Of a stretch of DNA of 64,000 nt, positions 35,600 through 48,705 are shown one piece after another. The number at the start of each line of letters is the position of its first letter. The first letter of the stretch is position 1. The translations under genes were made by a program, and so were the position numbers. A model generated the notes under the pieces. It did not search any database and was not told where the DNA came from. It was given only the letters and a program-made list of their open reading frames with translations. The stretch comes from Lepeophtheirus salmonis (lineage: Eukaryota > Arthropoda > Copepoda > Siphonostomatoida > Caligidae): NCBI RefSeq assembly GCF_016086655.4, contig NC_052140.2, positions 10,664,001 to 10,728,000 of the forward strand, in the 5' to 3' direction.

Positions 35600-37080
35600 G
35601 TATGGGCTCATGAATGACGGAGAGCAAATGTAGGGATTACTTTATTTAATTAAACCTTGTGGAAAGTTGCTTATTTCATGACTCAAAAAGAGATGATACA
35701 AATCAGTAAAGATGAAAAGATATGTGATTTTTTAAAGCATTTTTGACGTAAATATTTGAATTTTGATGTTTAAATATGTGGAAAAAAATCTGCAAAAAAT
35801 GTCTGTCTTTAAATTTTTTTAAATATTACGTTGGTCCAAAATAATTTGTATTCAAAAAAATATATTCAAATACAACCTTTAAAAAAAACATCGAAGAATG
35901 ATGAATTATGTTAAAAATGACATTGTATAGTACATAATGTGTGTAAAGGTTTTAATAAATATCTGAGGGCATGAATACGATAAAAAACAAAAACTCTGCT
36001 GTAGATACAATCATTTGTTCTGAATATCTTTTATGGTCTTGTATTGTATGCAGTATTATATTTTCTACTAAAAGCAAAAACAAATCCTTAATGGGGGGGG
36101 GCATATACAGCCCCTCCACCCGTCCGTGCAGATACCCCAATAATAGATTTCCAATCATTCAGGTTTCAATAATAAATAAATTGATTCATGGGTCTTCAAT
36201 TTTGATTTGATGATATATTATTATATGAGGGAGAAAGACTTATTGCTTTATGCTCCATTACTTTTTGATCAAAGTATACTTTTATATTGGATACATTTAA
36301 ATAAATTATTAACTTAGATGTTTCTTATACAAAAACACATTTATTTCAGCAAATAATGAAAAAAAATAATATTTCATTTAAAATTTGCTACGTATTTAGT
36401 AAACACCTCGATTAATTTTTAATTCAAATAAACATCTTGAAAACAAAAAGTTATCATCTCTATATTTATAATGATTGTAGATGCCATTTAAAACTAAAAT
36501 AATGAATCTAATTGTATTAGGATACAAATTCATGAATGAGTTCAAATTTAAAATCAAAAGCTATAATTAGACTACAAATTTGTGAGTGATTACCCAATCG
36601 ATAAAGAAATATATTATTTAACTCTTTTTTTGCTGAGTAACTTATTTCGACCTTTTTTGTTTTTGAAAATAGCTTATTTTTTCACTGGAATAAATGAAAC
36701 AGAGAAATTTCCTTATAAAATACGTTTTATCGCCAGAACTTTTTTTAATGCTCCTGAATTAACCAGCAAAAATATTTGTAACTTTTTTGTTGTAATATTC
36801 AAGACAGTTTTTCATGGATTTGTTTGTACATTTTGTAATTTTTAATCAAGGTTTGATTAATTTGTCCTCTTTTTATGTCGTTTTTTAGGGTTCTTCTTTT
36901 TGTAAATGAACACATTGCTACATTATAATATGAGCTGTTGATTAATAACATAATAGTAAGCAATCTTATCTGAATTTGTGAGTACATATTTTGCACCAAA
37001 TTCATTCAATGTAATGAATACTAAAAAATGACTTATCTGTCCTTGGAACTTATAAAATTATTTAAGTCTTTTAATGGACA
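35600..37080. other. Intergenic, nothing recognised
   Basis: AT-rich sequence with a G-run at about 36091-36099. The 87-codon frame at 36582-36845 has no recognisable domain. Confidence 0.4.
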
Positions 37081-37090
37081 TGTGCAACAT

Positions 37091-37133
37091 AGATTAAATA
37101 GATAAGAAAATTATTTTCTTATCTATTTAATCT
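37091..37133. repeat. Perfect 43-bp palindrome
   Basis: Two 21-nt arms (AGATTAAATAGATAAGAAAAT and its exact complement) flank a single T. The perfection contrasts with the decayed repeats around it, suggesting a young insertion or a structure under active correction. Confidence 0.9.
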
Positions 37134-37339
37134 AATTTTAAGTCTATGTCTATGTGTCGCGTAATAAAAGATGAATATGATGAATTACAGCTTGAGTGAG
37201 GTAAATTCACTCATAAAATTAAAAAACTCAAAAAAATATGTAAGCAGGTATAAAAAGCTAAAAAAAATGAGAACTGGAGCGAGAGATTATTATAAAAATA
37301 TTTAAAACATAATTAAATATAAATGCTGTTCTAAAATTT

Positions 37340-37775
37340 GAATTATATAAAATGAAATATATATTTAATAAATTCCTTTAAGCACTTTTCATTTTTGTTA
37401 TTTATAATATTCAGTGAGAGACTACTCCAATATTTAATTGCCCTAAAGACAAAGTTATCTTGTGGTGAGTATTGATTGATTAGAAGACTCTCTATCGGAC
37501 AGTTAAGATACCTTTTATTCATGTAGGTAGAATTATCATGATTTGAGATCCATTCAAGCATGTTTACACAAAATTCCCCATTATATAAACGGTTAAACAT
37601 TAAATATGCCTTGCAGTCCTTCTTCCTTATAAGATTATTGGACCAACCTTTCTAATATTTAATTCGTAGGAGTCCCCATTGTACTTAAGTCGTATAAAAA
37701 TCCTCTGAACTTTCTTGATTGGGTTAAATTGTGTTGAGTTCCACACACTTTGGAAACATATATAAGTAATACATA
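37340..37775 (-). pseudogene. LINE (jockey/CR1-like) 3' end relic
   Basis: The minus strand reads VWNSTQFNPIKKVQRIFIR, matching the 'xVWxPxxxxxIxxLExVQRRFTR' region found after the reverse transcriptase domain in jockey/CR1-type LINEs. A second frame, 37343-37600, contains FNRLYNGEFCVNMLEW and FVFRAIKYWSSLSLNIIN, followed by LKEFIKYI. These match 'LYKxLHG...' and 'RxxxxWNSLPxxxxxxxSLxxFKxxL', the usual C-terminus. A frameshift near 37620 separates the two. The RT core was not found; LINE insertions are often 5'-truncated, which fits. Confidence 0.65.
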
Positions 37776-37779
37776 TAAT

Positions 37780-40170
37780 CTTAGAAAAAGAAAAGAGAAT
37801 CCTTTTGTATAAATAATTACACCTACCCCATCACGTATATTACATAAGGACTATGTGTATACAGAAAATGGGTTAAGAAATACAATAAAATCCACCCTAA
37901 TTGGGTCGCAACATGATCAAAAGCACTAAAATTTAGATGATGATCTGTTACGAAACCAGAAACAGTTTGAGGAAAGGTCTGCATTGAACCCGGAACCGTA
38001 ATTTCAAAATCTGTTTACATCCCTAGTACATACGTATGTATATCAAAGAAATATTATGTTACATACATATTTTGGGACAAAAGAGAATGTAATGAATAAA
38101 AAATGATTTTTTTTTTTTAGATTAGGAAGTTCTGGCATATATTACGTTATTATTCTCGTATTTATATACTTTGTATATAAATAGATTCAAAATAGAAACA
38201 TTCTATGAATATTAAGACATACATAATACATTTTACAGAGCCCAAGAAAACCTACTTTTTCTAAGATTTTTTTTCGTATAAGCAATATTATAACTAGTTA
38301 TTATAAAATTACTTACTTGTATATTCAATGCGTATAATCTTTTTCTCTCTCCATATATTTTACACTTGATGAATTCAACAAGACATGTTCAATGTTCCAG
38401 ATATATGTATAAATATCCCATTGTTCTATTTTAAAGGAAGCTTTTCTGACCATTACACAATCTTTAATGATGTGTTACTAATTACTCCAACGAATCCTTT
38501 TGTGTTTTTTTTTTTTAAATTTTAAACTCAGGATATATGTTAAAGTTTTTTAGCGTTGTTTGGTGTACCAATACTATCAGGCGGTTTATTAAAATCTGAG
38601 CACTTAGTAATTCAATAATTAATCAAGATTGAGTGATTGAAATTAATCTATACTTCGATATATTAAAGTATAGACCATTTTTTACAAAATCAAACCTAAT
38701 GAATACTCCACAACAAATTCTTCGCGAAAATGGAAATTTTATATTAGCCCACTCACACGCAGCTAATCTTTCAATAATTAAACGTTTGCGTTTTCTTGAA
38801 TTTACTATTTTTTTTCAGTCTGAAGTCTATAAGATTATAGGAAAAAAATATTAGCAGTTCAAAAGGACGCTTGCATTCAGGTTACAATCTTTGTTACATG
38901 GTAGCCAAACTTGAGGGAGCTTTTCACGGAATAGGACTTGTTTTGAGTAGTATTCCTAAGTAAAGGAAAGCAAATAATTTTAGTGGCTTGAATATCCAAA
39001 AGGATTTGTCTGACTGCTCAGCTTATTGGTAAAGTCAAGGAAGGTTTAATGATGGCAGACAATTTTCTCATCCAAAACTTAACAGTTGATAAAACATATA
39101 ATCAACCACATTTTTAAATGGAAGAGTCCCATTGAAATATGTGATTGCATTGTGAAGGAGGATACAACTTTTGAAAATCACGGAGGTGACGATAAGATCA
39201 AATAATAATAGTCATCTTTGGAAAGTTGATAATATTTAAAGTGATGAGTTAGTACCGCCAATTTCAATGTCGCTTACGTCCAGTTCAGTCCTAAAATTTA
39301 TAAAATTCGTCCTAGATGACGTCAATCAATATTTTTTAAATTAGTTCTAGTACTAACAGTCCTAAGTACGAATGGTCTTAAAGACCGGTTGCAAGAATAG
39401 ACTGAATAAATAAGGACTCGCACAACACTAAGAAAAATGATATAAAATGATACGCTACTTAATTTGTTATATCATAAAAGCTATATCTACAAAAAATATC
39501 TATATGACTAAGAATCTACTTAAGCTAATGGCCACATTTTGTCCCTTTCGTTATAGCTTTGATCTCCGCCTAGGCAAGACAAAAATTACAAAAGACGTCA
39601 CTCTATGTGCCATTTGAAGTTTCCCTTTTTATTAATATATAATCCGTCAAAAAAAGAATAAGTAACGAAATACCGATGCGTATGATAGTTTTTCAAAACT
39701 GATCTAAATAATATTTTTATGACTTATGCTCAAGTATAGTTCAGTGTTAGGTCCGGTCCTAAGACTCTTAGTCTTAGAAGGGATTAAAAAAAGAAAAGAA
39801 AATGTTGAGTGACGTCATCATGAACCAAACCTTATATTATTGCGGACCGATATCCAGGATTAAACTGGAGAGGACAGAGACTGAATTTATCAGTCTTAAT
39901 TAGGGACCAACAAAATACAAATAAAAAACCCCCTAGATTATTTTAAAAAATCCTGAGAAAAACTAGATATTGAATTATGAAGATAAATCAGAAACTTCCG
40001 TTGAAGGAGGATCAAAAAGTCCGTATTAGCAAGAAAATACATATTTTTTTTAAAAGTGGGGTCTCCCAAAAAGCCCAGGAAATTAGCTGATTGGTCAATA
40101 TTCAAATAGTTCATGAAAATACCAACAAAAATATTATATATAGTCGAAAGAGCTGACGTGTTTAACTAAA
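37780..40170. other. Intergenic, one possible repeat A trace
   Basis: CTAATTACTCCAACGAATCC near 38476-38500 resembles the middle of repeat A. The stretch 38860-39220 is less AT-rich but has no readable domain on either strand. Confidence 0.35.
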
Positions 40171-40176
40171 CAAATA

Positions 40177-41493
40177 AAGGGTTTTTCATTAACAGCCCGC
40201 ACATTTTTTTTTCTAAATAAAACGAAAACAGTTTGAGATATCGACAATTTCTATATTTGCCGTTAAAATAGATTCAATTTAATTTATGAATGAAATTCGA
40301 TGTTGTTTGAATGACCACCACGTGCACGTTTTACCAAGTCCAACCGTTGAACCCAATTTTCGACTACTTCTCCGCATAAATTGGCTGAAACTGCAGCAAT
40401 TTTGAGTTGAATATTTGTTTTGAGCTCTTCTAACGTCGACAGATTATTGGTGTAGACCAGGGCTTTCACGTGACCCCAAAGAAACTAGTCTAGAGGCGTT
40501 AAATCGCACGAGCGAGGCAGCCAATTGACTGGTCCATTTCTGGAGATATGCCCCTCACCAAACTTACTCCACAATATATCGATTGTAACATTTGCTGTCT
40601 GTGAAGTGGCACTGTCTTATTGAAACCACATATCGTCCAAGTCCATATCTTCCAATTCAGGCAAAAAAAAAACCTGTTATCATGGCGCAGTAACAATTTC
40701 TATTCACAGTAACGTGGCGATTTTCATCGCCGACGAAAAAGTACGGCCCAATGACACCGCCAGCATGCAATCCCCACCAAACAGTAATTTTTTGGGGATG
40801 TAATGGCACCTCATGAATCACGTGTGGTTTTTTCCGGCCCAATAGCGCATATTTTGCTTGTTAACAAAGCCATTGAGCCAAAAATGTGCCTCATCGCTGA
40901 AGATGATTTTACGTTGAAAATCAGGATCATTTTCGAATTTTCCTTCAGCCCATTTTACGAATTCCCGAAGTTTGAAGTGGTCAAACGGCTTCAGTTCTTA
41001 TGTCAATTTGATCGTATACAAGTGTAGGTCAAGATCTTTTCGCAAAATTTGCCACAATGATGTCACAGAGATGCCCAACGATTGAGAACGGCGCGTAAGA
41101 GACTAAAGGAAGACAAATTTGGGTCATCTTGAATTGATGCGCTTGCAGCAGCAATATTTCATACACTTCGTGCATTTCTTTGTCTCACTGGCACAGGAAC
41201 ATTATGTAGCCTGTATGTGGACTCAAATTTTTTCATCAAATGTTGAATTGTTGATTTTGCAGGTCGATTACGTTGACCATAAATTGGCGTTAATGCTCTT
41301 AAACTTTGGATCAAAGACTCACCACTTTTGTAATAAATTTTAATAACTTTCAAGCGTGGCTCGAGTGTGTACTGCTACATGATAAAACTACAATTATTTT
41401 TGAGCACAGCTGTTAAAGAAACAATAACAAATATGACGCCGTTTTCGAAACCTATCAGCGTAAAGTGTGAGCGTCCCTATTGAAAAAACCCTT
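40177..41493 (-). mobile_element. rosa-like (DD41D) mariner-superfamily element, degenerate
   Basis: The ends match as imperfect inverted repeats (AAGGGTTTTTCATTAACAGCC on the left, AAGGGTTTTTTCAATAGGG inward from the right). The resulting length of about 1317 bp is normal. The minus-strand transposase starts with an HTH region, IKIYYKSGESLIQSLRAL and YGQRNRPAKSTIQHLMKKFE. It has RKIIFSDEAHFW (first D) and MWFQ-stop-DSAT (second D; the preceding Q codon is now TAA). CDLTPLD follows (third D) and is itself followed by a stop. I count 41 codons between the second and third D, which is the DD41D spacing of the rosa family. Several frameshifts and stops make it inactive. The TA duplication at the ends is not clean. 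Confidence 0.85.
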
Positions 41494-41499
41494 AATTAT

Positions 41500-44140
41500 A
41501 CAATGGTGTTGATCATTTGTGAAAAAGTAGAGGTATGAATGTGCTTCTTTAGTATATAAAATATGAGTGAGAACGTTTGAATTAGTTTGCTGAATATTTC
41601 TCTAAATAAATGAGGTAGCTCAATGGCCAAATAATTTGATTGATATACACTAAAATTTGAAAGTACTTTTATTTTTTACTTGCGTCTAAAAAAAATCGAT
41701 ATCATTGTTGACCTTAACCTCAATGAACTTTTTTTTTTGAGAGAAGGTTCTGTTTTATATCTAAATTATGTTACATAAATTTAAAATGTATATTGAAAAA
41801 AAAAAAAAAAAAATAGAAGGGAACGACGTAGCTTCATTTCAAAAATCACTCGCAAGAAATTATTCTCTTGAACTAAATGTGCGTAAGTTTGCACCTGGTC
41901 GTTCGTAGACAAGGAAATCTACTTAATGTATATATACTTTAATTAAAATTTCTTAGTTGATCCCTTCCTTCTTTCAATATCTTTCTTCCTTTATCTGCCT
42001 CACCCTTCTTCTCGTTTCTCCATCGGTCTCTTTTCTTCCACTTTAATTCTAGAATTGCTTAATAAATTTATGAATTTTAATTTTGTACCATACCATGGAA
42101 CATGTTTTGTTGCAATTGTCCATTATATGCAAACAACTTTTGGCATATTTTGCAATACAATTGTTCAAAACCTTATATGTTATCACTTTGAGCCATTAAT
42201 TTCCTTTAATTGTCATTCTAAGCACTGTTTCGTTAGACTGTATTTTATTTCAATATTCCCAAGATAATCTTTTTTTCTATATATGTATTTATATAGTGAA
42301 CAAAATGATAAAGATTAATTACATGAAAATTTGGCAGTATCAATATTTTTTTTTTCAAAAAAGGTCATCAACGTTAGGATCATAATAATTATAATTTTTT
42401 ATTTATCTAAGGTAAAAATTAAAGACTTTAAAATTTTGTTATGCGCCAGTCAAATTGTAATACACTGTTTCTACACATTTCGAAAACTACGCTTGTTGAA
42501 AATTTGTTTATATAATTAATTAGCTGTAATGTGTAGTATAGGGATGATATTAAAGACACTAAGGCCATTGAATTACCCTGAAATATTTATATAAAAGGTT
42601 CAAACTTAGTCAATTATATTTTTATTTTTAGTAAAATAAATATTTGAAACCTCTATGTATTTATATTTTCACAAAACAAAAAGTGTTTTATTATAATTCT
42701 CTTCATGAATAAATGCTTTTTATATCAAATTTATTTGAATAAAAAGGTTTATTATAAATCTTTGATTACTAATTCAAAGAAAATTAAAGGTGAATAATAA
42801 GAAGAAAATAGTTCATTTTGTGGTAAAATAAAATTTAAAATATTGGTTTTACACAAAATTATGTGGTTTACAATCCTTTGACACACATATATGTATTGTG
42901 GTTCCAAATATAATGTAAAAAATAAAACAATTCAACAAAGAGTTTCCTTAATTTCGAAACCTGATTCTAGCATTATCATAATACGTCAGATATATTTATT
43001 TTAAATTAAATATATTCCTCCTACACTCAAATAGTCTCCAGATTGAGTCCTTTTATTTATAATATGTACAATGCGTGAGGCCACTATTTTTTTACATAAA
43101 ATCTTGAAAAAGCTTCTATAACGTCCTTTTTAAAACCAGTACATTGTAGAACAACCAGTAGCTCCAATAAAAATAATACTTTTTGATTGACCTACTTTTA
43201 TAGATTTTGAACAGCTCAATTTTTCACCAATAAGAAGCTTTCAATTTTAAATAATTAAATCCATTGTCTTGCTTTCCGTCCCAACAATTTCTTCAGTAGC
43301 AGAAAGTTTTCAGTTTATATAGCTACTGTTTTATTATTGGAGATTTTGAGGTTTTTCTAGTAGTCTTTAAAGGCTATTACAGGTTCACTTCGCTGCTACC
43401 AGATACGGATACAGCAATTGTAAAGAGGATGGTAGTTGATTTCAAACTGTCTTGTTTGTAAACACAAATGTTCTTCATAATATTATTATTATCTTGTTTA
43501 AACTGGACGTGCATTTTTACATTTGAGAGAAAACTAATATATTTTAATAAGAGACTCTGCAGAATGTTAGACATCAGCAATAGGATATGTTTGCTGTTTC
43601 AAAACACTTCAATCCTCCTAAGCCGTAGTAAATTTGTTCATAGCGACTAAGGACTGATACAGTCCTAAATTTCAGAAATGGAGAGAGGATCAGGAGGTAA
43701 CGAACTTTTTGGTGTTAGTTATTAGTATTGGCATAACAGAAATATGGTTCATTCTATTATAAAATGCATTTAAAAGAAAGAAAAAGATCTTTTCTCATTA
43801 TTATTTCTTCGTTCACAGAAAATTGACAGCATGGAAATTTGCCATTTTGAAAAATTTCCGTCATTTTCTACCAAAATCAGACTATCTCAGCCCAAGTTCG
43901 GAAATGTATTATATAAATTCTTATATGAAAGAGATCATGTTCTTCTGTTCTTGTTTGTTATGTCTAAATTATAGAAATTCTATAAAAGTATGATGTTTCC
44001 ACTTGACAATATTGGAAAAAAAAAAATAAAAATGAAAAAATTACATATATAAAGCATACAAGGAAATAATATTAATAAAACTATTTAATAAAAATGGACA
44101 CAATTACTTAGAAAACATTAAAAGTTATTATAAGAATTAC
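41500..44140. other. Intergenic, nothing recognised
   Basis: AT-rich, with an A17 run at about 41796-41812. Several 60-70 codon frames show no domain. Confidence 0.4.
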
Positions 44141-44149
44141 AGTAATAAA

Positions 44150-46090
44150 AAATTCGGTAGGTATAACCTACATGAAGGACGATGATGCTTTTTAAATTTT
44201 GAAGGTGACGTTCTGATTCAGTAAGTGTGAACCTTACTATGTCAGAGGCAAAGTCCTATACCTGCCCATAGACTCTTGGTATTTTGATACTAAAAGCAAC
44301 GAATCCGGCTGTGGCATCTTTTAAATGCCTCTAAAATATTGTACTCCGATTGGATCTCTCAAAAAGAGTTTTTTGGTAAAAAATGCTAGGGAATTTTAAA
44401 TTCCATAGTACAGTTCTTTGGTTTTTGAAGAAGAATTCCTTCTAACAGATACTCATTAAAGAATAATGGACGATAGATAACTTGACTTTTTATTTATGAG
44501 CCCCTTCGTATTTAGAGATACAGATAGTCTTAGTATTTTCAAAGGGGGGGGACGTAACGAATTCCTGGATGACTGCTCGGATCATAAAATTTCCGAAACC
44601 CTTATTTTTGAGTGTTTTAGTCAGCTCTAGGTACGATATAGAAACAAATGCTTTTACAAAATCGAGGGTAATAATAGTTCAGTGGCTACTTTTTTCGAAC
44701 CCTTTTTTAAATTAGTGTTGACGTCTTCCATTCTACAACCTTCTATAAAACCTCTCCGAGACTTGCTTATAATATCGGGAAAGGTCGATTTCAGCCTTTC
44801 GTTACGGCATGCGAGAATATTTTATAAATTGTGCTCTATAGGGTGATTCGTCTCAAGTTTTTGACATATTGGTGACCTTTGTCCTTTTTTGGGTTTATTA
44901 TGAGTAGGCTCTCACTCAAAAGTTGACGAAATAATCCTTGTAAAAGTTTATGTCCAATAATTTTTTAAAAAATTAGTACTAACTCGCCCCTGAACATTTG
45001 AAGGATATCAAAATCTCTTCATGATACACCGGGTGATTTGTTCCATTTGTCACATTTTTGAACGCATAAATAATCTCTTTTTTATTGAAATGTTTATCGG
45101 TCATCTGTACTGTTCAATAAGTATTTTTACGTTTATTTCCCCCTGAGCAATCTTTGTATGCATAAAGTTTTTCGTAGTAGTCGGTAACTATAGAGTGATT
45201 TTTCTTGTGGTTCATTATTATTATCAAATAAGCATTCCATCGAAGATTCTGGGTTTGCCACTGTTTTGAGTAGAGGTTATTTCTGCTTTCTACTTTTTTC
45301 AATTTGCTTGAATTTTAGCTGTGATATGTAATAATAATTTTGGAGATCATACTTCCAGAGTTTAATTCTTGTGTGGTAAGTAGACATTTAATTGAGTTTT
45401 TCTTTAGGGTGGCTTTAGTACATGTAAAGGATTATACAATTCTTTTAAAAGTTTTTTCCAAGTTTTCTAACTCCTTTAAAATATCAATTCACTCTATAAC
45501 CCGAATCTTAGTGTTGACAATTACATCGTGCAGTTTTTATTTACATACACTGTCTTTACGAATTGTACTATTTGGAATCAATCTTTTATTTTCTCTTCTT
45601 TCATTTGTAGTTGGAAAATCTATAAGAATTGATTTATGATCAGAAATAATGTTTGGAAGTAAATCCATTTTTAATGGTTTGTATACCCCATTTCTCTAAA
45701 AGAGGCTCATATCCACAATTTTATTTTTCTTTGTATTGGTAAAGAAGGAATTATCCAGCCCTGAGTACTGTGGACACCTTATAGTTACCTTTTACTTTTG
45801 ATACGGAGTCTTCATTCTTAAGACATAAGTAGAAATCACGAGCAAAAATAGAGTCAAAGCTCTCCAAAAGAGGGAAAGTAGACTTAGTAAAACTCTTGTC
45901 TGTCCAAATTTAGGCCATAAATACCAAAAATATAAAATATACGATACTTGAATTTTATTTTGATCTTACATAGAGTTTCCCTTCTATGGCTGAAGTTGTC
46001 ACAGACTTCAATGCCAATTTTTGGTGGAATTGCTACACCAACTCTTGCTTCGTTTGATTTGGATTTTTTAAGAGTATACATGTTGCAAAC
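44150..46090 (-). pseudogene. L1-like non-LTR retrotransposon relic
   Basis: Pieces on the minus strand follow the order of an L1-type ORF2. At 45884-46081, SNEARVGVAIPPKIGIEV resembles the apurinic-type endonuclease block 'xGGVxIxIxxxL'. At 45060-45302 there is a linker containing SIVTDYYEKLYAYKD and then FNKKEIIYAFKNVTNGTN, like 'E(L/I)xxALKxMKNGKSPGPDG'. At about 44590-44690, LDFVKAFVSISYLELTKTL and KNKGFGNF match RT motif A (LDFxKAFDSIxH). The aspartate of LDF stays, but the second one is replaced (FVS). Downstream the frame decays to about 44170. Multiple stops and frameshifts show an old insertion. Confidence 0.65.
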
Positions 46091-46094
46091 ACCG

Positions 46095-46970
46095 TGATAG
46101 CTATCAATGCTTGTTGTTGTATCACAGGTACTTAGAAATTTCCTACTTTTTGTAATCCAAGATTAAAAAATCCCATTAGGGGAAATGATTATTAATGTTA
46201 TTTATAATTTACATAAAGGCTTATTTATTTTTTTCCTCTTCAGACTTTTAAATGCTTCTGTTGAGTTCAAACTCACTGATCGACTCAATTTCTTATTTAA
46301 AGATCTTCTTTCCAGGCATGACATGAATTTTTATTCACATCATTTGTATAGGATAATATTTTTCTCCACCACTTCCCACTCCAAAACTGAGTGAGGGATA
46401 TCTGTAAAAAACAATTAGGGATGTATTTAGAATAGAGATCAGAAAAGAAAATTGGTTTGTGGCCATATCACAAACGACTGGGCTCACCTAAAAACAGACC
46501 CAGTCATCACTAATGTTATGTGTAAATTATTAATCAGCTGGGCTATGGGCTCAATTATAAAGACGTCATAATTTATTTAAAATACATTTGAGGGTGCTTT
46601 TATCGTTTGAGAATATAATGTTTACATACAATTATTTATCGGGTAAAACACACGAGCTCCCATTTTTGTAAATTATGAGAAAGCTGTTTTGCGTTACTAC
46701 AAACAGTTGGATTCAATCATAAGCACAATTATACTTCGTTATTTACTGTTACATACAAATTTAAACAGAAAAGACTAATAATCATCATTAGTGTGTTTTA
46801 ATTGGACATTCAAGATAATATAGTGAGTTATTTTGCTTTACACTTCTATACAAAAACTATTTTTCCGATAGGATGATTTTGTTGGAAATTTGCACATAAT
46901 AAATGTGAATAAAAGAATAAAGTATGAAATAGCAATGACGTATGAAAGGAGAAGAAGGAATCGACAGCTG
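46095..46970. other. Intergenic, nothing recognised
   Basis: AT-rich sequence. A 69-codon plus-strand frame at 46185-46394 has no domain. Confidence 0.35.
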
Positions 46971-46980
46971 ATAACAAAAT

Positions 46981-47052
46981 TCATATGTTATTTGTGTTAG
47001 CGAGGTAACACCGTGCCCTCTCTTCGCCCACACTATGAAAGATCGCCGCCAT
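46981..47052 (-). other. Possible 23-codon ORF in a local GC-rich patch
   Basis: On the minus strand an ATG in strong context (A at -3, G at +4; AAAATGGCGGCG) opens 23 codons beginning MAAIFHSVGEERARCY. The ATGGCGGC core also fits a YY1-type initiator site. The patch 47000-47070 is clearly richer in G+C than its flanks. It could be the first exon of an otherwise unseen gene or an isolated promoter fragment. A 115-codon frame overlaps it in another register. Speculative. Confidence 0.2.
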
Positions 47053-47695
47053 TTTGACTGGGAAGAAAAGGGGATATGCTTCTTACTTGATCGCCCAACT
47101 GTGATACTACGATTTTTTTCCTTCCTCCTTTTCCCTTCTTCAATATTGTAACACAACCAATAACATTGCATTGTACCTTGATAGCTAATTTGACGAGGAT
47201 TCATCAGTAGTAATGCTTATAACGTAAATAATAGTTCTTTGCTCAGATACCTTGTTATCAACCCCCATTGATTTGGAAGGTAGGTCTATGATTTTTATAT
47301 AGTTCACTCACTTTTAAGGATTAAAACTCATTAAATTTTAAACTTCCAAAAGTAATCTTAGTTTTTCTCTTTATAAGACGGGAGGCCTCCTATCTGTGTT
47401 AATATGTACATCGAATAATGAGTTTACGTTAAGATAATGCTATACATTTATAAAATGTACCTAAACTACACGATCTGATCTTGATCTTTCCCCTTACTAT
47501 ATCTTATATGAATCATTGAACACTTTAAGCTCAATGTAAGCTAACTCCCTTATAATCATACATACCTCCTTTACCACCGACAATGATTTTCCAAATAGTG
47601 CACCTGACCAATTTAAACAATTACATGGTTGAGGAATTTGGAATCACTGCTAGCTCCATATTCATCCGTAAAGGGATTGCTGATCTTTTCATTTC

Positions 47696-47712
47696 TATAT
47701 ATATATATATAC
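47696..47712. repeat. Short (TA)n microsatellite
   Basis: About eight TA dinucleotides in a row. Confidence 0.85.
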
Positions 47713-47911
47713 TTTTGAATTATATCAGTACTTTCTCCTGTGATGGTTTGGTCAAGGACATAAGTCTTCCATCATTTAGCTGCCATCATGTCTGGGTTCA
47801 TTATTACTTCATCGATCTCAAAATAGGCTCAGAAATTATCCTGGAACCATGTTTGGTAAGGTAATGCTTTAGATAACCAGCTATTTTATTGTGTCTTAAT
47901 ATACGGAAGCC

Positions 47912-48189
47912 ATGCTTCCCTACATAAGACTGTTGAATAGGGTCAATTTTTTATTAACTCTATCACTGCACAATTCACACGTGTTGCCCCCTACTTCATC
48001 TCTAAACTTACCCACTTTAGACTTGTTTAGAATGTTGTCAGCCATTACCTTATATGCACGTCGAGATTCATAATTCGACACAGGAATGGTTCTATCCGTC
48101 AGCCATTTCCTAAGGCCCATTGTCTGTGGAGAGTATTTATGTATTTGGTATCGACTCATCCAATAAGATTCTTTTGTTCCTCCTTTCAA
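47912..48189 (-). pseudogene. Possible LINE C-terminal fragment
   Basis: The minus-strand frame reads RRAYKVMADNILNKSKVGKF and then GGNTCELCSDRVN. This resembles the zf-RVT-type tail of some LINE polyproteins, in which a helix rich in K/R precedes a CxxC zinc-binding pair. The expected downstream histidine/cysteine pair is missing because the frame ends. It lies 1.8 kb from, and on the same strand as, the L1-like relic, but upstream of it, so it is a separate insertion. Confidence 0.3.
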
Positions 48190-48705
48190 TATTCATTATC
48201 AAAATATTTGACTCCAAGTTTATTAAATAGTCCAGGGTTTAAGTTTTTAAGTACGCGCACTAGTTATTATCATATACATACATGTTCTTTCTTCAAACAT
48301 TAAGCCACAGTTATAACACCCGGGAAAAATAAAAAGTAAACACTATCAGATTCCCAACTAGAAAAAAGTCTAGGGCTCCAACAAACCCTCACTTGCAATT
48401 TTCTTTTTTCATGAGCATATGTAGTATTTATACTTGATTGTTTTTTCTTCAAGAATTAAATAATAATGACGACATATTTGGAAAATAAACATGTACACAC
48501 AGATTCTTAACTAAAAAAAATAAAGTCTCACTTTCAAGGACATATTTTGTACATCCCTATCAATGAGTGTATTTCACTTGAAGAACAAGGCAGCCTGCAT
48601 GTAAAAATCGAATGTTCCTACTACAGGGATATACTTAATAGTAGGTGTAGTAAGTACGACAGTACAACAAGTGAATGATAAGTTAGCTTCCTTCTTCCCC
48701 ATCAA

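Noticed and set aside
36582..36845. 87-codon frame, hydrophobic
   Set aside because: Its phenylalanine/leucine-rich content is what T-rich sequence gives by chance. There is no signal-peptide/cleavage layout or homology.
44837..44860. Mariner-like terminus GGGTGATTCGTC
   Set aside because: It lies inside the L1-like relic and has no inverted partner at a plausible distance.
46857..47204. 115-codon minus-strand frame as a gene
   Set aside because: No signal peptide, domain or conserved motif. The amino-acid mix in its C-terminal half follows AT-rich composition.
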